A DNA stretch of 64,000 nucleotides. It comes from RGIG995 sp045543655 (GTDB lineage: Bacteria > Bacillota > Clostridia > Oscillospirales > UBA644). This document shows, in pieces, positions 34,306 through 42,467 of the stretch (its first letter is position 1; each line of letters opens with the position of its first letter). The notes under the pieces are model-generated. The model worked only from the letters and a program-made list of their open reading frames with translations. It had not been told where the DNA came from and searched no databases. The position numbers and the translations under genes are program-made. The stretch covers positions 1-64,000 of the forward strand of contig JAZPXN010000056.1 in the NCBI GenBank assembly GCA_045543655.1. The letters run 5' to 3'.

Positions 34306-35595
34306 TTACTCCGCCAGGGCGGCGCCGAGGAGCAGGATGCCCAGATTGTCCCGATAGATCTCGTCGAATTGGGCGATGGGCAGGGGGTTCACGCCCCGGC
34401 CGCACTCAACGGTATACCCCGGCAGGTTCCAGTTTTGAATAAACCAATCCTTATACCCGGCAAAGCCCGAGGAATAGGGCGTCTCTTCCACCGTATAGCC
34501 GCTGACCTCCGAAAACTGCCGGGCGATCTGAAGGGAATTTTCCGGAAGATAATCCAGATATTTCCAAAAAATGATTTCTCCCTGCGTGTGATAGGCCAGA
34601 ATCAGCCGGAAGTTCTGTTCCTCCGTGAATCGGGCCATGGCTCTCGATTCCGGCGCAGACAGGGGCGACGTCCCTACGAAATCCCGGGGGCCCGGCCGGG
34701 TATATCCCTGATCGTATTTGATCCGCCGGGCCTCCTCCCATCCTGCGGGATAATTCAGGTTCAGATCGGTGCCCAGAATATTCGCCTTCCATCCGTCGGG
34801 GAAGGGAAGATCGGTGTTCAGGGCCAGAGCCGCCTTGTATTCTCCGGAATCGGGGGAGTATTCCCCGGTCACCAGATCTACCCCGTCCGGATTCACCATG
34901 GGTACCACGACGAAGGTCGCCCGTTGCCACAGCTTTCGCACGTCGAATCCGCCCAAGGAGGTTCCCAGAGCGTAAGCCCGGCAGATCTGCTCCGTAAATT
35001 TCATCAGCACCGGCACCGTGATCCATTCGTTGGCGTGGTGGGCGGCGTTATACCCCACCTTCACCGGCCCTTCGCCGAAGGAAATCCAGGGGATCTCCTG
35101 ACCGTTTACCGACCGTCCCACCGTCCCCCGCCGCAGGAAGGGATAGCGCTTCTGCAGACCCTCGATATTCCGCAGAAGGGTTTTTGAGGTGTAGGGAAGA
35201 TTGGTCAGCACCACCGGATCCCGCAGGGGAATGACCAGCGTCCGGCCGATCTGCAGCGCGTTGGGGTCAACTCCCGGATTCGCCGCCGCGATGGCTGATA
35301 CCGACGTATTGTATTGCCCCGCCAGCCGGAAAAAGGTATCTCCCCGCCGGAGGGTGTGGGTTACGTATCCCATAATATAAGGCTCCAGCGCCCTCCAGGT
35401 TCGCATCCCCGCAACGCCGTCTGCCGTCAGGCCTGCCGACCGCTGAAAGCGCGTCAGCCCGTTCTTCGTCCGCTCTCCGAAAAGACCGTCTACCGTCCCC
35501 GCATTAAAGCCCAGCCGATTCAGAATCGCCTGCAACAGAGCCACGTCCGGTCCGCGGGAGCCCTGCCGCACTGTGTCCAGTTCCATCAGATCCAT
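34306..35595 (-). CDS. LysM/peptidoglycan-binding M14 carboxypeptidase (gamma-D-glutamyl-diamino-acid endopeptidase I-like)
   Basis: 429 residues in three parts. A PG_binding_1 domain (about 5-75) has LQAILNRLGFNAGTVDGLFG. A LysM domain (about 78-125) has HTLRRGDTFFRLAGQYNTS. An M14 zinc peptidase follows: NAAHHANEW (HxxE zinc ligands), TDLNLNYPAGW, LAYHTQGE (third zinc ligand) and the catalytic Glu in YTVECGRG. The closest known family is endopeptidase I that trims peptidoglycan stem peptides, often in sporulation or germination. There is no signal peptide, as in that family. RBS GAGGGAGG. Upstream of the phosphoesterase operon on the same strand. Confidence 0.88.
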   Translation of the reverse strand: MDLMELDTVRQGSRGPDVALLQAILNRLGFNAGTVDGLFGERTKNGLTRFQRSAGLTADGVAGMRTWRALEPYIMGYVTHTLRRGDTFFRLAGQYNTSVSAIAAANPGVDPNALQIGRTLVIPLRDPVVLTNLPYTSKTLLRNIEGLQKRYPFLRRGTVGRSVNGQEIPWISFGEGPVKVGYNAAHHANEWITVPVLMKFTEQICRAYALGTSLGGFDVRKLWQRATFVVVPMVNPDGVDLVTGEYSPDSGEYKAALALNTDLPFPDGWKANILGTDLNLNYPAGWEEARRIKYDQGYTRPGPRDFVGTSPLSAPESRAMARFTEEQNFRLILAYHTQGEIIFWKYLDYLPENSLQIARQFSEVSGYTVEETPYSSGFAGYKDWFIQNWNLPGYTVECGRGVNPLPIAQFDEIYRDNLGILLLGAALAE

Positions 35596-35683
35596 AGAGA
35601 TCCTCCCTCTCTTTTTTTATTAAGGTATGCGAAAAAAAGGGAGGACAGAACGGAGAAAAAATAGGACATTTTTGAAAACCTTC

Positions 35684-35712
35684 TTGACAATCGACCCGGG
35701 GTATGGTATAGT
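35684..35712 (+). promoter_or_regulatory. Promoter of the PHP/DUF4091 pair
   Basis: TTGACA at 35684-35689, 17 nt, TATAGT at 35707-35712. A GGGGGA-ccg-GATCCCCC inverted repeat lies just downstream (35721-35738), a possible operator in the leader. Confidence 0.8.
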
Positions 35713-35758
35713 ACAGTCAAAGGGGGACCGGATCCCCCAAAAAAGAGAGGGACGGAAT

Positions 35759-36697
35759 ATGAAACAGCGTCAGCAGGCCTTCGGCGGATCGGAAAAGATG
35801 CTGAAGGGCGGCCTTCATTGCCACACCACCCGCTCCGACGGGAAGGGGAATCCGGAAGACGTGATTTTCGTGCATTACGAGAACGGATACGATTTTCTGG
35901 CCATCACCGACCATCGGAAATACAATTTCAAGAGCTACGCTCCCGACCTGCCGGTCACCATCCTCCCCGGGATGGAATTTGACAACACCTTTGAGCGGGA
36001 TCACGGATTCCGCTGCTTCCACACCGTCTGCATCGGTCCTTTGAAGGAGGACGGCAACGGCTACGAGCAGGATCAGACCTTCGAGTCCGGCAAGGCGAAA
36101 AATCAGGAAGAGTATCAGCCCTACCTTGATGAAATTCACGCCAATAACAATCTCACGGTCTACTGTCATCCCGAATGGTCCTCCACTCCCGCCCGGTATT
36201 TTGACAAGCTGGAAGGGAATTTCGCCGTGGAGGTCTGGAATACCGGATGCGTCATGGTGGACGATATGGACAAAGACGCCCCCTACTGGGACGAGCTTCT
36301 CGGGCAGGGCAAGGTGATCTACGGCGTTGCTACCGACGACGGTCACGCCATGAATCAGCATTGCAAGGGCTGGGTCCGGGTCCGGGCGGAAAATAACGTC
36401 AACGCCATCCTCGAAGCGCTCAAGGAGGGTCGGTTCTATTCCTCCTGCGGGCCGGAGATCTACGATTTTTACGTGGAAGACGGCAAGGCCGTGGTGGAAT
36501 GCTCCCCCGCCTGCAAGATCCGCTTCCACAGCGACATGCACCCCACCAAAATTTACCGCGCCGCCCCCGACGAGACCCTTTCCCGGGCGGAGCATGACCT
36601 GAAGGATTCTTATCGCTACGTCCGCGCCGTGGTCATCGACGAAACGGGACGCTACGCCTGGACGAACCCCATTTTTATTGAAGGAAAGGAACGATAA
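35759..36697 (+). CDS. PHP-domain phosphoesterase
   Basis: 312 residues. PHP motifs in order: GGLHCHTTRSDG (motif I, HxH), LAITDHRKY (motif II), ILPGMEFDN (motif III Glu), TVYCHPEW and ATDDGHA (motif IV). These bind a trinuclear metal centre that cleaves phosphate esters. ATG 35759 has GAGAGGGA ahead; the longer frame would precede the transcription start. Its stop is 1 nt before the DUF4091 start, so the two are coupled. Confidence 0.85.
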   Translation: MKQRQQAFGGSEKMLKGGLHCHTTRSDGKGNPEDVIFVHYENGYDFLAITDHRKYNFKSYAPDLPVTILPGMEFDNTFERDHGFRCFHTVCIGPLKEDGNGYEQDQTFESGKAKNQEEYQPYLDEIHANNNLTVYCHPEWSSTPARYFDKLEGNFAVEVWNTGCVMVDDMDKDAPYWDELLGQGKVIYGVATDDGHAMNQHCKGWVRVRAENNVNAILEALKEGRFYSSCGPEIYDFYVEDGKAVVECSPACKIRFHSDMHPTKIYRAAPDETLSRAEHDLKDSYRYVRAVVIDETGRYAWTNPIFIEGKER

Positions 36698-36698
36698 T

Positions 36699-38429
36699 AT
36701 GATTACTGCCGGAATTACCAACGAAGCCTACCGCATCCGCATGGATCGCAAGGACGTCCCCATGCCCGAATTGACCGGTCTTGTGGCCGCCCGCAACGAT
36801 ACCGCCGCCTTTCAGATCGTAGTGCAGTCGGACAATCAGTACAGCGTCAACGTGGGAACCGTGGAATGGATTTCCCGGAAATTGCACCTGCGGGGTGCTC
36901 ATCAGCGCATCCGGGTCGCCGTCACCGCCCCCTTTGCCGTGGAGACCAATCTGGAGGGCCTTACGGTGGATCAGGACGACGTTGAAAAGGCTGACGTGCT
37001 TCTGACCCAGGACGTGCTGGAAAGCCGCGCCAATCTGCCCTCTGCCGTCTGGGCCGAGGTAAAGGTTCCCGCCGACGCCGTTCCCGGTCAATACGCCGTC
37101 ACCGTGACGGTCTACGGTTCTCTTTACGGGGGAGACGAGCAGATCGTTCTGCGCCGGGAGATCCCCCTGACCGTGGCGGAATACGTTCTGCCCGAGGCCA
37201 AGGATTGGAAATTTTATCTCAATCTGTGGCAGCATCTTTCTTCCGTCGCCCGCTATCACGACGTGAAGCTGTGGAGCGACGAGCATTTCGAGGTTTTGAA
37301 GGAATATATCCGCTCCATCGCCGCGTTGGGGCAGAAATCGATCACCCTTTGCGCCGGGGAGATTCCCTGGGGTGGGCAGGGCTGTACCGCAGACCGGGAG
37401 CATCCCGGAAATCTCTTTGAATATTCCATCGTCGGGATCACCCGGAAGACCGATGGAACCTTCGAATACGATTATTCCAAGATGCAGAAGTACATCGATC
37501 TCTGTACCGCCGCCGGGATCACGGGAGATATTGAGATCTTCGGGATCGTCAACGTGTGGCAGCAGGTCATTCCCGCTCCCGTGGCCGATTATCCCGAAAA
37601 TATCGTCCTGCGCTATCTTGACGAGGCCGACGGCTGTCTGAAGTATCTCCGCCGGAAGGAAGACGTTCTGGATTATATCAAGGCGCTGGAGACCTATTTT
37701 ATCACCACCGGCCAGATCGACCGGGTCCGTATCGGCGCCGACGAGCCGGGGGACATCGACCGCTACCGTGCCACCCTTACCCTGCTGAAGGAGGTTGCCC
37801 CTGCCTTCAAATGCTCCACCGCCATCAACCACGCGGAATTTATCGAGGAATTCCAGGACCGCATCGATACCGCCGCCCCCTATCTGGGTTGTGTGACCAA
37901 GGAATATCAGCGGCTGATCGGTCATAAGGCCGCCTTCCCCGAAAAGAAGCTTTTGTGGTACACCTGCGGCTACGTCAGCGTGCCCAACAACTGCCTCTCC
38001 AACCCCCTGACCGACAACCGGGCCGTGGGAATTCTGACCGACGCTCTCCGGATGGACGGCTTTCTGCGGTGGAATTATTGCCTCTATTCCCCCGACCCCC
38101 GCACCGACATCCGTTACAGTGCCTTCGGCACCGGGGATATGAATTTCGTTTATCCCGCAAAGAACGGCAAGGTGCTTCTGTCCCTGCGGTATAAGAATCT
38201 GCAGAGAGGCATTGCCGACTACGAGCTTCTGCGGGCGCTACGGGAAAAGGATCCTGCCGCCGCCGACGAGGCCTTGAAAAAGGTTCTCCGCTATACGGAT
38301 ATGGCCGACCTTGCCGCCAAGCGCAGCGCCGTGGGCAAGGAAGTGGATCTCGACCGGGCGGAACCTCCCATCAGCCGGGACTGGAACGATTACAACGCTC
38401 TGAAGGCTGAAATTCTGAAGCAACTGTAA
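36699..38429 (+). CDS. DUF4091 (GH123-like) protein
   Basis: 576 residues. An N-terminal beta domain (about 1-160: AEVKVPADAVPGQYAVTVTV) precedes a TIM-barrel-like domain (WKFYLNLWQHLSSVARYHDV; RVRIGADEPGDIDRYR; LWYTCGY; GFLRWNYCLYS), matching the DUF4091/GH123-like group. The Asp-Glu pair in GADEPGD is the likely catalytic pair by analogy with GH123. No signal peptide. Coupled to the PHP gene, so both probably act on one phosphorylated or glycosylated substrate (inference). Confidence 0.8.
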   Translation: MITAGITNEAYRIRMDRKDVPMPELTGLVAARNDTAAFQIVVQSDNQYSVNVGTVEWISRKLHLRGAHQRIRVAVTAPFAVETNLEGLTVDQDDVEKADVLLTQDVLESRANLPSAVWAEVKVPADAVPGQYAVTVTVYGSLYGGDEQIVLRREIPLTVAEYVLPEAKDWKFYLNLWQHLSSVARYHDVKLWSDEHFEVLKEYIRSIAALGQKSITLCAGEIPWGGQGCTADREHPGNLFEYSIVGITRKTDGTFEYDYSKMQKYIDLCTAAGITGDIEIFGIVNVWQQVIPAPVADYPENIVLRYLDEADGCLKYLRRKEDVLDYIKALETYFITTGQIDRVRIGADEPGDIDRYRATLTLLKEVAPAFKCSTAINHAEFIEEFQDRIDTAAPYLGCVTKEYQRLIGHKAAFPEKKLLWYTCGYVSVPNNCLSNPLTDNRAVGILTDALRMDGFLRWNYCLYSPDPRTDIRYSAFGTGDMNFVYPAKNGKVLLSLRYKNLQRGIADYELLRALREKDPAAADEALKKVLRYTDMADLAAKRSAVGKEVDLDRAEPPISRDWNDYNALKAEILKQL

Positions 38430-38450
38430 TTCTGAAACGACTTGAAAAAA

Positions 38451-38490
38451 GCCGCTCGCTTCTTGCAAAAGAGGCGAGCGGCTGCTTTTT
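38451..38490 (+). terminator. Terminator after the DUF4091 gene
   Basis: GCCGCTCGC (38451-38459) pairs with GCGAGCGGC (38474-38482), then TGCTTTTT. An A-run precedes it, so it may also work for the rubredoxin gene on the opposite strand. Confidence 0.85.
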
Positions 38491-38507
38491 ATGAGGTTTT
38501 GGATATC

Positions 38508-38669
38508 TTACTCTTCTTCGCTGAATTCGTCTTTTCCGACGCCGCAAAGGGGGCAGACGAAATCGTCGGCCAGATCCTCCCATTTGGTGCCGGCGGCAAT
38601 GCCGTTATCGGGATCTCCGGCGGCCTCGTCGTAGACCCAGCCGCAAACGTCGCAAACGTACTTTTTCAT
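38508..38669 (-). CDS. Rubredoxin
   Basis: 53 residues with both iron-binding loops: YVCDVCGWVYDEAAGDPDNG at the N-terminus and DDFVCPLCGVGKDEF at the C-terminus (four Cys). A one-electron carrier that feeds the flavodiiron protein or rubrerythrin-like enzymes. Last gene of the operon, 34 nt after ferritin; RBS GGAGGT. Confidence 0.95.
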   Translation of the reverse strand: MKKYVCDVCGWVYDEAAGDPDNGIAAGTKWEDLADDFVCPLCGVGKDEFSEEE

Positions 38670-38703
38670 AGTGAAATACCTCCGTATCGAATGTTTTTTT
38701 ATA

Positions 38704-39213
38704 TTACAGAACCAGGGAGGGGGCGGAATAAATCCGGCCGGCCAGCTCCTGATTCAGCATATACAGACTCTTGGGATCGGACCCGAACAGCTCCATTTTG
38801 GAGATCAGATCGTTGGCGTTGGTTTCTTCCTCGCCCTGCTCCTTGACGAACCAGTCCAGGAATTGCATGGTGCGGAAATCCCGCACGTCGTAGGCGGCGC
38901 CGTAGATGTCGTTGATCAGGCTCGTGACGTATTTTTCATGCTCCAGCCCTGCCTTCAGCACGTCCATGTGGGCGGTGAAGGTTTTGTCGGGCTTGTCGAT
39001 GGCTTCCAGGGTGACGGGAACGTTTTCGTTCTGCAGATAGGTGTAGAACAGCATGGCGTGATCCCGTTCCTCCTGGGCCTGGATCTGATACCAGTTGGCA
39101 AAGCCGTCCAGACCGGCGGCCTTGAAATAGTTGGAGAAATCCAGGTACAGATAGGCGGAATAGAATTGCTTGTTGATCTGCTGATTGAGAAGGGCGTGTA
39201 CTTTTTCGTTCAT
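38704..39213 (-). CDS. Ferritin (iron storage, FtnA-like)
   Basis: 169 residues, the usual length for non-heme bacterial ferritin: KVHALLNQQINKQFYSAYLY, then IQAQEERDHAMLFY (ferroxidase Glu-x-x-His), and EQGEEETNANDLI in helix D. It oxidises and stores Fe(II), limiting Fenton chemistry. Between the flavodiiron and rubredoxin genes, 25 nt after the former. Confidence 0.94.
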   Translation of the reverse strand: MNEKVHALLNQQINKQFYSAYLYLDFSNYFKAAGLDGFANWYQIQAQEERDHAMLFYTYLQNENVPVTLEAIDKPDKTFTAHMDVLKAGLEHEKYVTSLINDIYGAAYDVRDFRTMQFLDWFVKEQGEEETNANDLISKMELFGSDPKSLYMLNQELAGRIYSAPSLVL

Positions 39214-39238
39214 GATTGCACCTCGTTATATAGATTTT

Positions 39239-41029
39239 TTATTGAATCGGTTCGAAATCCGCAGCGCCGTGCTTGCAGAGGGGGCAGACGAAATCCTCGG
39301 GAAGCTCGTCTCCCTCGTAGACGTAACCGCAGATCTTGCAGACGAAGCCCTTTTTGCCCTCGGTTTCGGGCTTGGGCTTCACGTTTGCGTGATAGTAGGC
39401 GTAGGTCATGGATTCCCGGTCGGACAGCACCCGGGCTTCGGTGACGGAGCAAATGAACATCCCGTGGGTATCCAGGTCTACGTACTGCTCCACCTTCAGG
39501 GAAAGGAAGGAATTGATATACCGGGGCAGGAAGACCAGTCCGTTGTCGGAGCGGAGAGGCTCGCAGTCGGCAAATTTATCCACGTTCCGTCCGCTGCGGA
39601 AGCCGAAGGCCTCAAAGACCTTGAAGGGGGCGTCCTCGGTCAGACAGTTGACGTTCATCTTCCCGGTTTGCTTGATGATATGGTGGGAGTAGTTCTCTTT
39701 ATTGATGGTCACGGCAATGCGGTTGGGGGTGTTGGTGACCTGGGTGATGGTGTTGACGATCAACCCGTTGTCCTTCTTGCCGTCGTTGGAGGTAACCACG
39801 TAAAGACCGTATCCGATGTTGAACAGGGCGGTCAGGTCGTTCTTATTCGCGGTGGAATCCTGCTGGGCCAGATATTCCCGGCACAGCTCCTCTGCCATGG
39901 CGTCCATCTGGGTCTTGCTCTCGTCGTTCAGCGCGGAGAGGATGCGGACGGTGGTATCGGTGAAGATCAGATTCCGGCACGGCTCCAGCATCCCCTTCAT
40001 GACCTTTGCCGCCAAGGGCGCCCAACTGCCGTTTTCCACCAGCGCCACGGTGCGGTTGGCGAAATTCCGCTCGGTCAGGTGCAGGATAAAGTCCCGCATA
40101 TGGGGAAAGATCTCTGCGTTGTAGGTGGTGGTGGCCAGAACCAGCTTGCTGTAGCGGAAGGCGTCTGCCACGGCCTGGGCGGTATCGCACCGGGCAAGAT
40201 CGTGAACGACCACCTTGGGGCATCCGTTGGCCTTCAGCTTTTCCGCCAGAAGAAGCACGGCTTTTTTCGTATTGCCGTAGACCGAGGTGTAGGCGATGAC
40301 GATGCCTTCTTCTTCCGGCTGGTAGGAGGACCAGGTGTTATAAAGATTGAGATAGTATCCCAGATTTTCGGTCAGCACGGGGCCGTGGAGGGGGCAGATG
40401 ATTTGAATGTCCAGCCCGGCGGCCTTTTTCAGCAGATTCTGCACCTGGGCGCCGTATTTCCCCACGATGCCGATGAAGTACCGGCGGGCCTCGTCGACCC
40501 AGGGCTCGTCGGTCCCGGGAACGCCGAATTTGCCGAATCCGTCGGCAGAGAAGAGGATTTTATCGGTGCTGTCGTAGGTCACGATCACCTCCGGCCAATG
40601 GACCATGGGGGCGGTGACGAAGGTCAACAGATGCCGTCCCAGGGAAAGGGTATCCCCCTCGCCTACCACCACCCGGCGGTCGGCGTAATCGGTGCCGAAG
40701 AAATTCTGCATCATGGCGAAGGCCTTGGCGGAAGATACGATCCGGGCCTCGGGATAGGCCTTGAGGAAATTGGCGATATTGGCCGAATGATCCGGCTCCA
40801 TATGCTGGACGATGAGATAGTCCGGCTTGCGGCCGTTGAGGGTGGCCTGGAGATTGTCCAGCCATTCGTGGGTAAAGGCGGCGTCGACGGTGTCCATAAC
40901 GGCGATTTTTTCGTCAAGGATCACGTAGGAGTTGTAGGAAATGCCGTTGGGAACCTTGTATTGCCCTTCGAACAGATCCACCTTCCGGTCGTTGACGCCG
41001 ATGTATTTGACGTCGTTGGTTACGGTCAT
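39239..41029 (-). CDS. Flavodiiron protein fused to flavin reductase and rubredoxin
   Basis: 596 residues in four modules. A metallo-beta-lactamase-like diiron domain (1-240) has HMEPDHSAN. A flavodoxin (about 241-390) has IAYTSVYGNTKKAV. A flavin-reductase-type FMN domain (about 398-545) has LTALFNIGYGLYVVTSNDG. A C-terminal rubredoxin (about 560-596) has FVCKICGYVY and FVCPLCKHG. It reduces O2 (or NO) to water using electrons passed inside one chain. ATG 41029 has GGAGG at a suitable distance; the longer frame was rejected because it reads through the promoter at 41063. Confidence 0.93.
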   Translation of the reverse strand: MTVTNDVKYIGVNDRKVDLFEGQYKVPNGISYNSYVILDEKIAVMDTVDAAFTHEWLDNLQATLNGRKPDYLIVQHMEPDHSANIANFLKAYPEARIVSSAKAFAMMQNFFGTDYADRRVVVGEGDTLSLGRHLLTFVTAPMVHWPEVIVTYDSTDKILFSADGFGKFGVPGTDEPWVDEARRYFIGIVGKYGAQVQNLLKKAAGLDIQIICPLHGPVLTENLGYYLNLYNTWSSYQPEEEGIVIAYTSVYGNTKKAVLLLAEKLKANGCPKVVVHDLARCDTAQAVADAFRYSKLVLATTTYNAEIFPHMRDFILHLTERNFANRTVALVENGSWAPLAAKVMKGMLEPCRNLIFTDTTVRILSALNDESKTQMDAMAEELCREYLAQQDSTANKNDLTALFNIGYGLYVVTSNDGKKDNGLIVNTITQVTNTPNRIAVTINKENYSHHIIKQTGKMNVNCLTEDAPFKVFEAFGFRSGRNVDKFADCEPLRSDNGLVFLPRYINSFLSLKVEQYVDLDTHGMFICSVTEARVLSDRESMTYAYYHANVKPKPETEGKKGFVCKICGYVYEGDELPEDFVCPLCKHGAADFEPIQ

Positions 41030-41062
41030 TTGAATTCCTCCGTTTTTTCGGTTGTTACCTCT

Positions 41063-41091
41063 ATTATAGCACAACGTTTCGGTTTTTTCAA
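41063..41091 (-). promoter_or_regulatory. Promoter of the oxygen-defence operon
   Basis: Minus strand: TTGAAA (41091-41086), 17 nt, TATAAT (41068-41063). No other promoter is seen before ferritin and rubredoxin, so the three genes are one unit. Confidence 0.85.
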
Positions 41092-41108
41092 GAGCTTTTT
41101 GGAGAATT

Positions 41109-42143
41109 TCAGAAGCATTTTCCGGTTTTGCAGTCTTTCGTTTCTCCACGGCGGTAGCAAAGCTCGTTTTCACACCGGCCGAGGGCTTCGAAATCCTTCA
41201 GGTTTTTCACCGTCGTCTCGGCGATGTTCTCCAGAGCCTCTTCGGTCAGAAATGCCTGGTGGGAGGTGACGATGACGTTGGGCATGGTCATCAGCCGGGC
41301 CAGGGTATCGTCCTCCAGAATGTGACCCGAATTATCCTCGAAGAAAAGATCCGACTCTTCCTCGTAAACGTCCAGACAGGCGGCGCCCACCTTCCGGGAT
41401 TTGATCCCCGCAAGCAGAGCCTCCGCATCCACCAGCCCGCCCCGGGAGGTATTCAAGATCACCACGCCCTTTTTGCATTGCTCCAGGGCCGCGGCGTCAA
41501 TGAGATGGGTGGTATCCTCGGTCAGGGGACAATGGAGGGAGATAACGTCGCTTTTTGCAAACAGCTCCGGCAGAGTTACGTAGCGTACCGTATCCCCGTT
41601 TTCCAATCCGGGGGCGGGGAATTTATCGTAGGCCAGAACCTTCATACCAAAGCCCCGGCAGATATCGATAAACACCCGTCCGATGCGCCCGGTGCCGATG
41701 ACCCCCACCGTCTTTCCGTGGAGGTCGAAGCCCGTAAGGCCGTTGAGGCTGAAGTTGAAGTCCTTCGTCCGGATATAGGCCTTATGGATCCGGCGGATGG
41801 AGGTGAGCAGTAACGCCATGGTATGCTCCGCTACCGCGTAGGGGGAATAGGCCGGCACCCGGAAAACGTGGACCTTCCCGTGGGCGTGCTTCATATCCAC
41901 GTTGTTGAAGCCGGCACACCGCAGGGCGATCTTATCCACGCCGAAGGAATGTAGCTTGTCTATGACGGCGGCGTTGACCGTGTCGTTGACGAAAACGCAG
42001 ACTCCGTCGAAGCCCCTTGCCAGATCGGCAGTGTCCTCGTTGAGCTTGGTTTCGAAATATTTGAAGGTGATCCCCCGTTCCTTGCCGAAGCGGTCGAAGG
42101 AAGGGCGGTCGTAGGGTTTGGTATCAAAAAATGCGATTCTCAT
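41109..42143 (-). CDS. ldhA: D-lactate dehydrogenase (D-2-hydroxyacid family)
   Basis: 344 residues. NAD-binding VGVIGTGRIGRVFIDICRG; substrate Arg and catalytic residues in LRCAGFNNVD, NTSRGGLVD, DVYEEESDLFF and SHQAFLT (the His). The EEESDLFFED stretch is typical of D-LDH rather than other D-isomer dehydrogenases. The C-terminus has a Cys pair (CKTGKCF). Reduces pyruvate to D-lactate. ATG 42143 has GGAGG at 7 nt. Confidence 0.9.
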   Translation of the reverse strand: MRIAFFDTKPYDRPSFDRFGKERGITFKYFETKLNEDTADLARGFDGVCVFVNDTVNAAVIDKLHSFGVDKIALRCAGFNNVDMKHAHGKVHVFRVPAYSPYAVAEHTMALLLTSIRRIHKAYIRTKDFNFSLNGLTGFDLHGKTVGVIGTGRIGRVFIDICRGFGMKVLAYDKFPAPGLENGDTVRYVTLPELFAKSDVISLHCPLTEDTTHLIDAAALEQCKKGVVILNTSRGGLVDAEALLAGIKSRKVGAACLDVYEEESDLFFEDNSGHILEDDTLARLMTMPNVIVTSHQAFLTEEALENIAETTVKNLKDFEALGRCENELCYRRGETKDCKTGKCF

Positions 42144-42168
42144 CACGAGACCTCCTTATTACATCTTT

Positions 42169-42211
42169 ATTATACCCAAAAAAATGAAGAATGTATGTTG
42201 AAACTTCAACA
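42169..42211 (-). promoter_or_regulatory. ldhA promoter with inverted repeat at the -35 position
   Basis: Minus-strand -10 TATAAT (42174-42169). No good -35 is seen. Instead the inverted repeat TGTTGAA-AC-TTCAACA (42196-42211) sits just upstream of the expected -35 position and overlaps its edge, suggesting an activator or redox-regulator site. The rest of the ~320-bp intergenic space up to 42379 shows no gene. Confidence 0.5.
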
Positions 42212-42379
42212 AAGTAATGAAAAATTAAGAATTATTCTTAATTTTTTCTTTTTGGTTTCTTTTTTTTGCAACGGGGGACGCCGGCCTGCCGATCTTGCGG
42301 TGCGCGGGGGGCGGGTGCTGGAGCATTATTTCATATTTTTTGAAAAAACCGTCATTTTGTTGGGGAATCGGAAAATCGG

Positions 42380-42408
42380 TTGACAGCAAAAGTAAAAAAT
42401 GGTACAAT
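42380..42408 (+). promoter_or_regulatory. Promoter of the aminotransferase/dehydrogenase pair
   Basis: TTGACA at 42380-42385, 17 nt, TACAAT at 42403-42408. Confidence 0.85.
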
Positions 42409-42467
42409 TATAATAGAGATAAAATAAAAGCTTTTCATTTTCATCATTTTCGAGGAGGTATATCATT

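Noticed and set aside
39185..41269. A 694-codon plus-strand frame over the flavodiiron gene
   Set aside because: Antisense shadow: the minus-strand product matches four known domains exactly.
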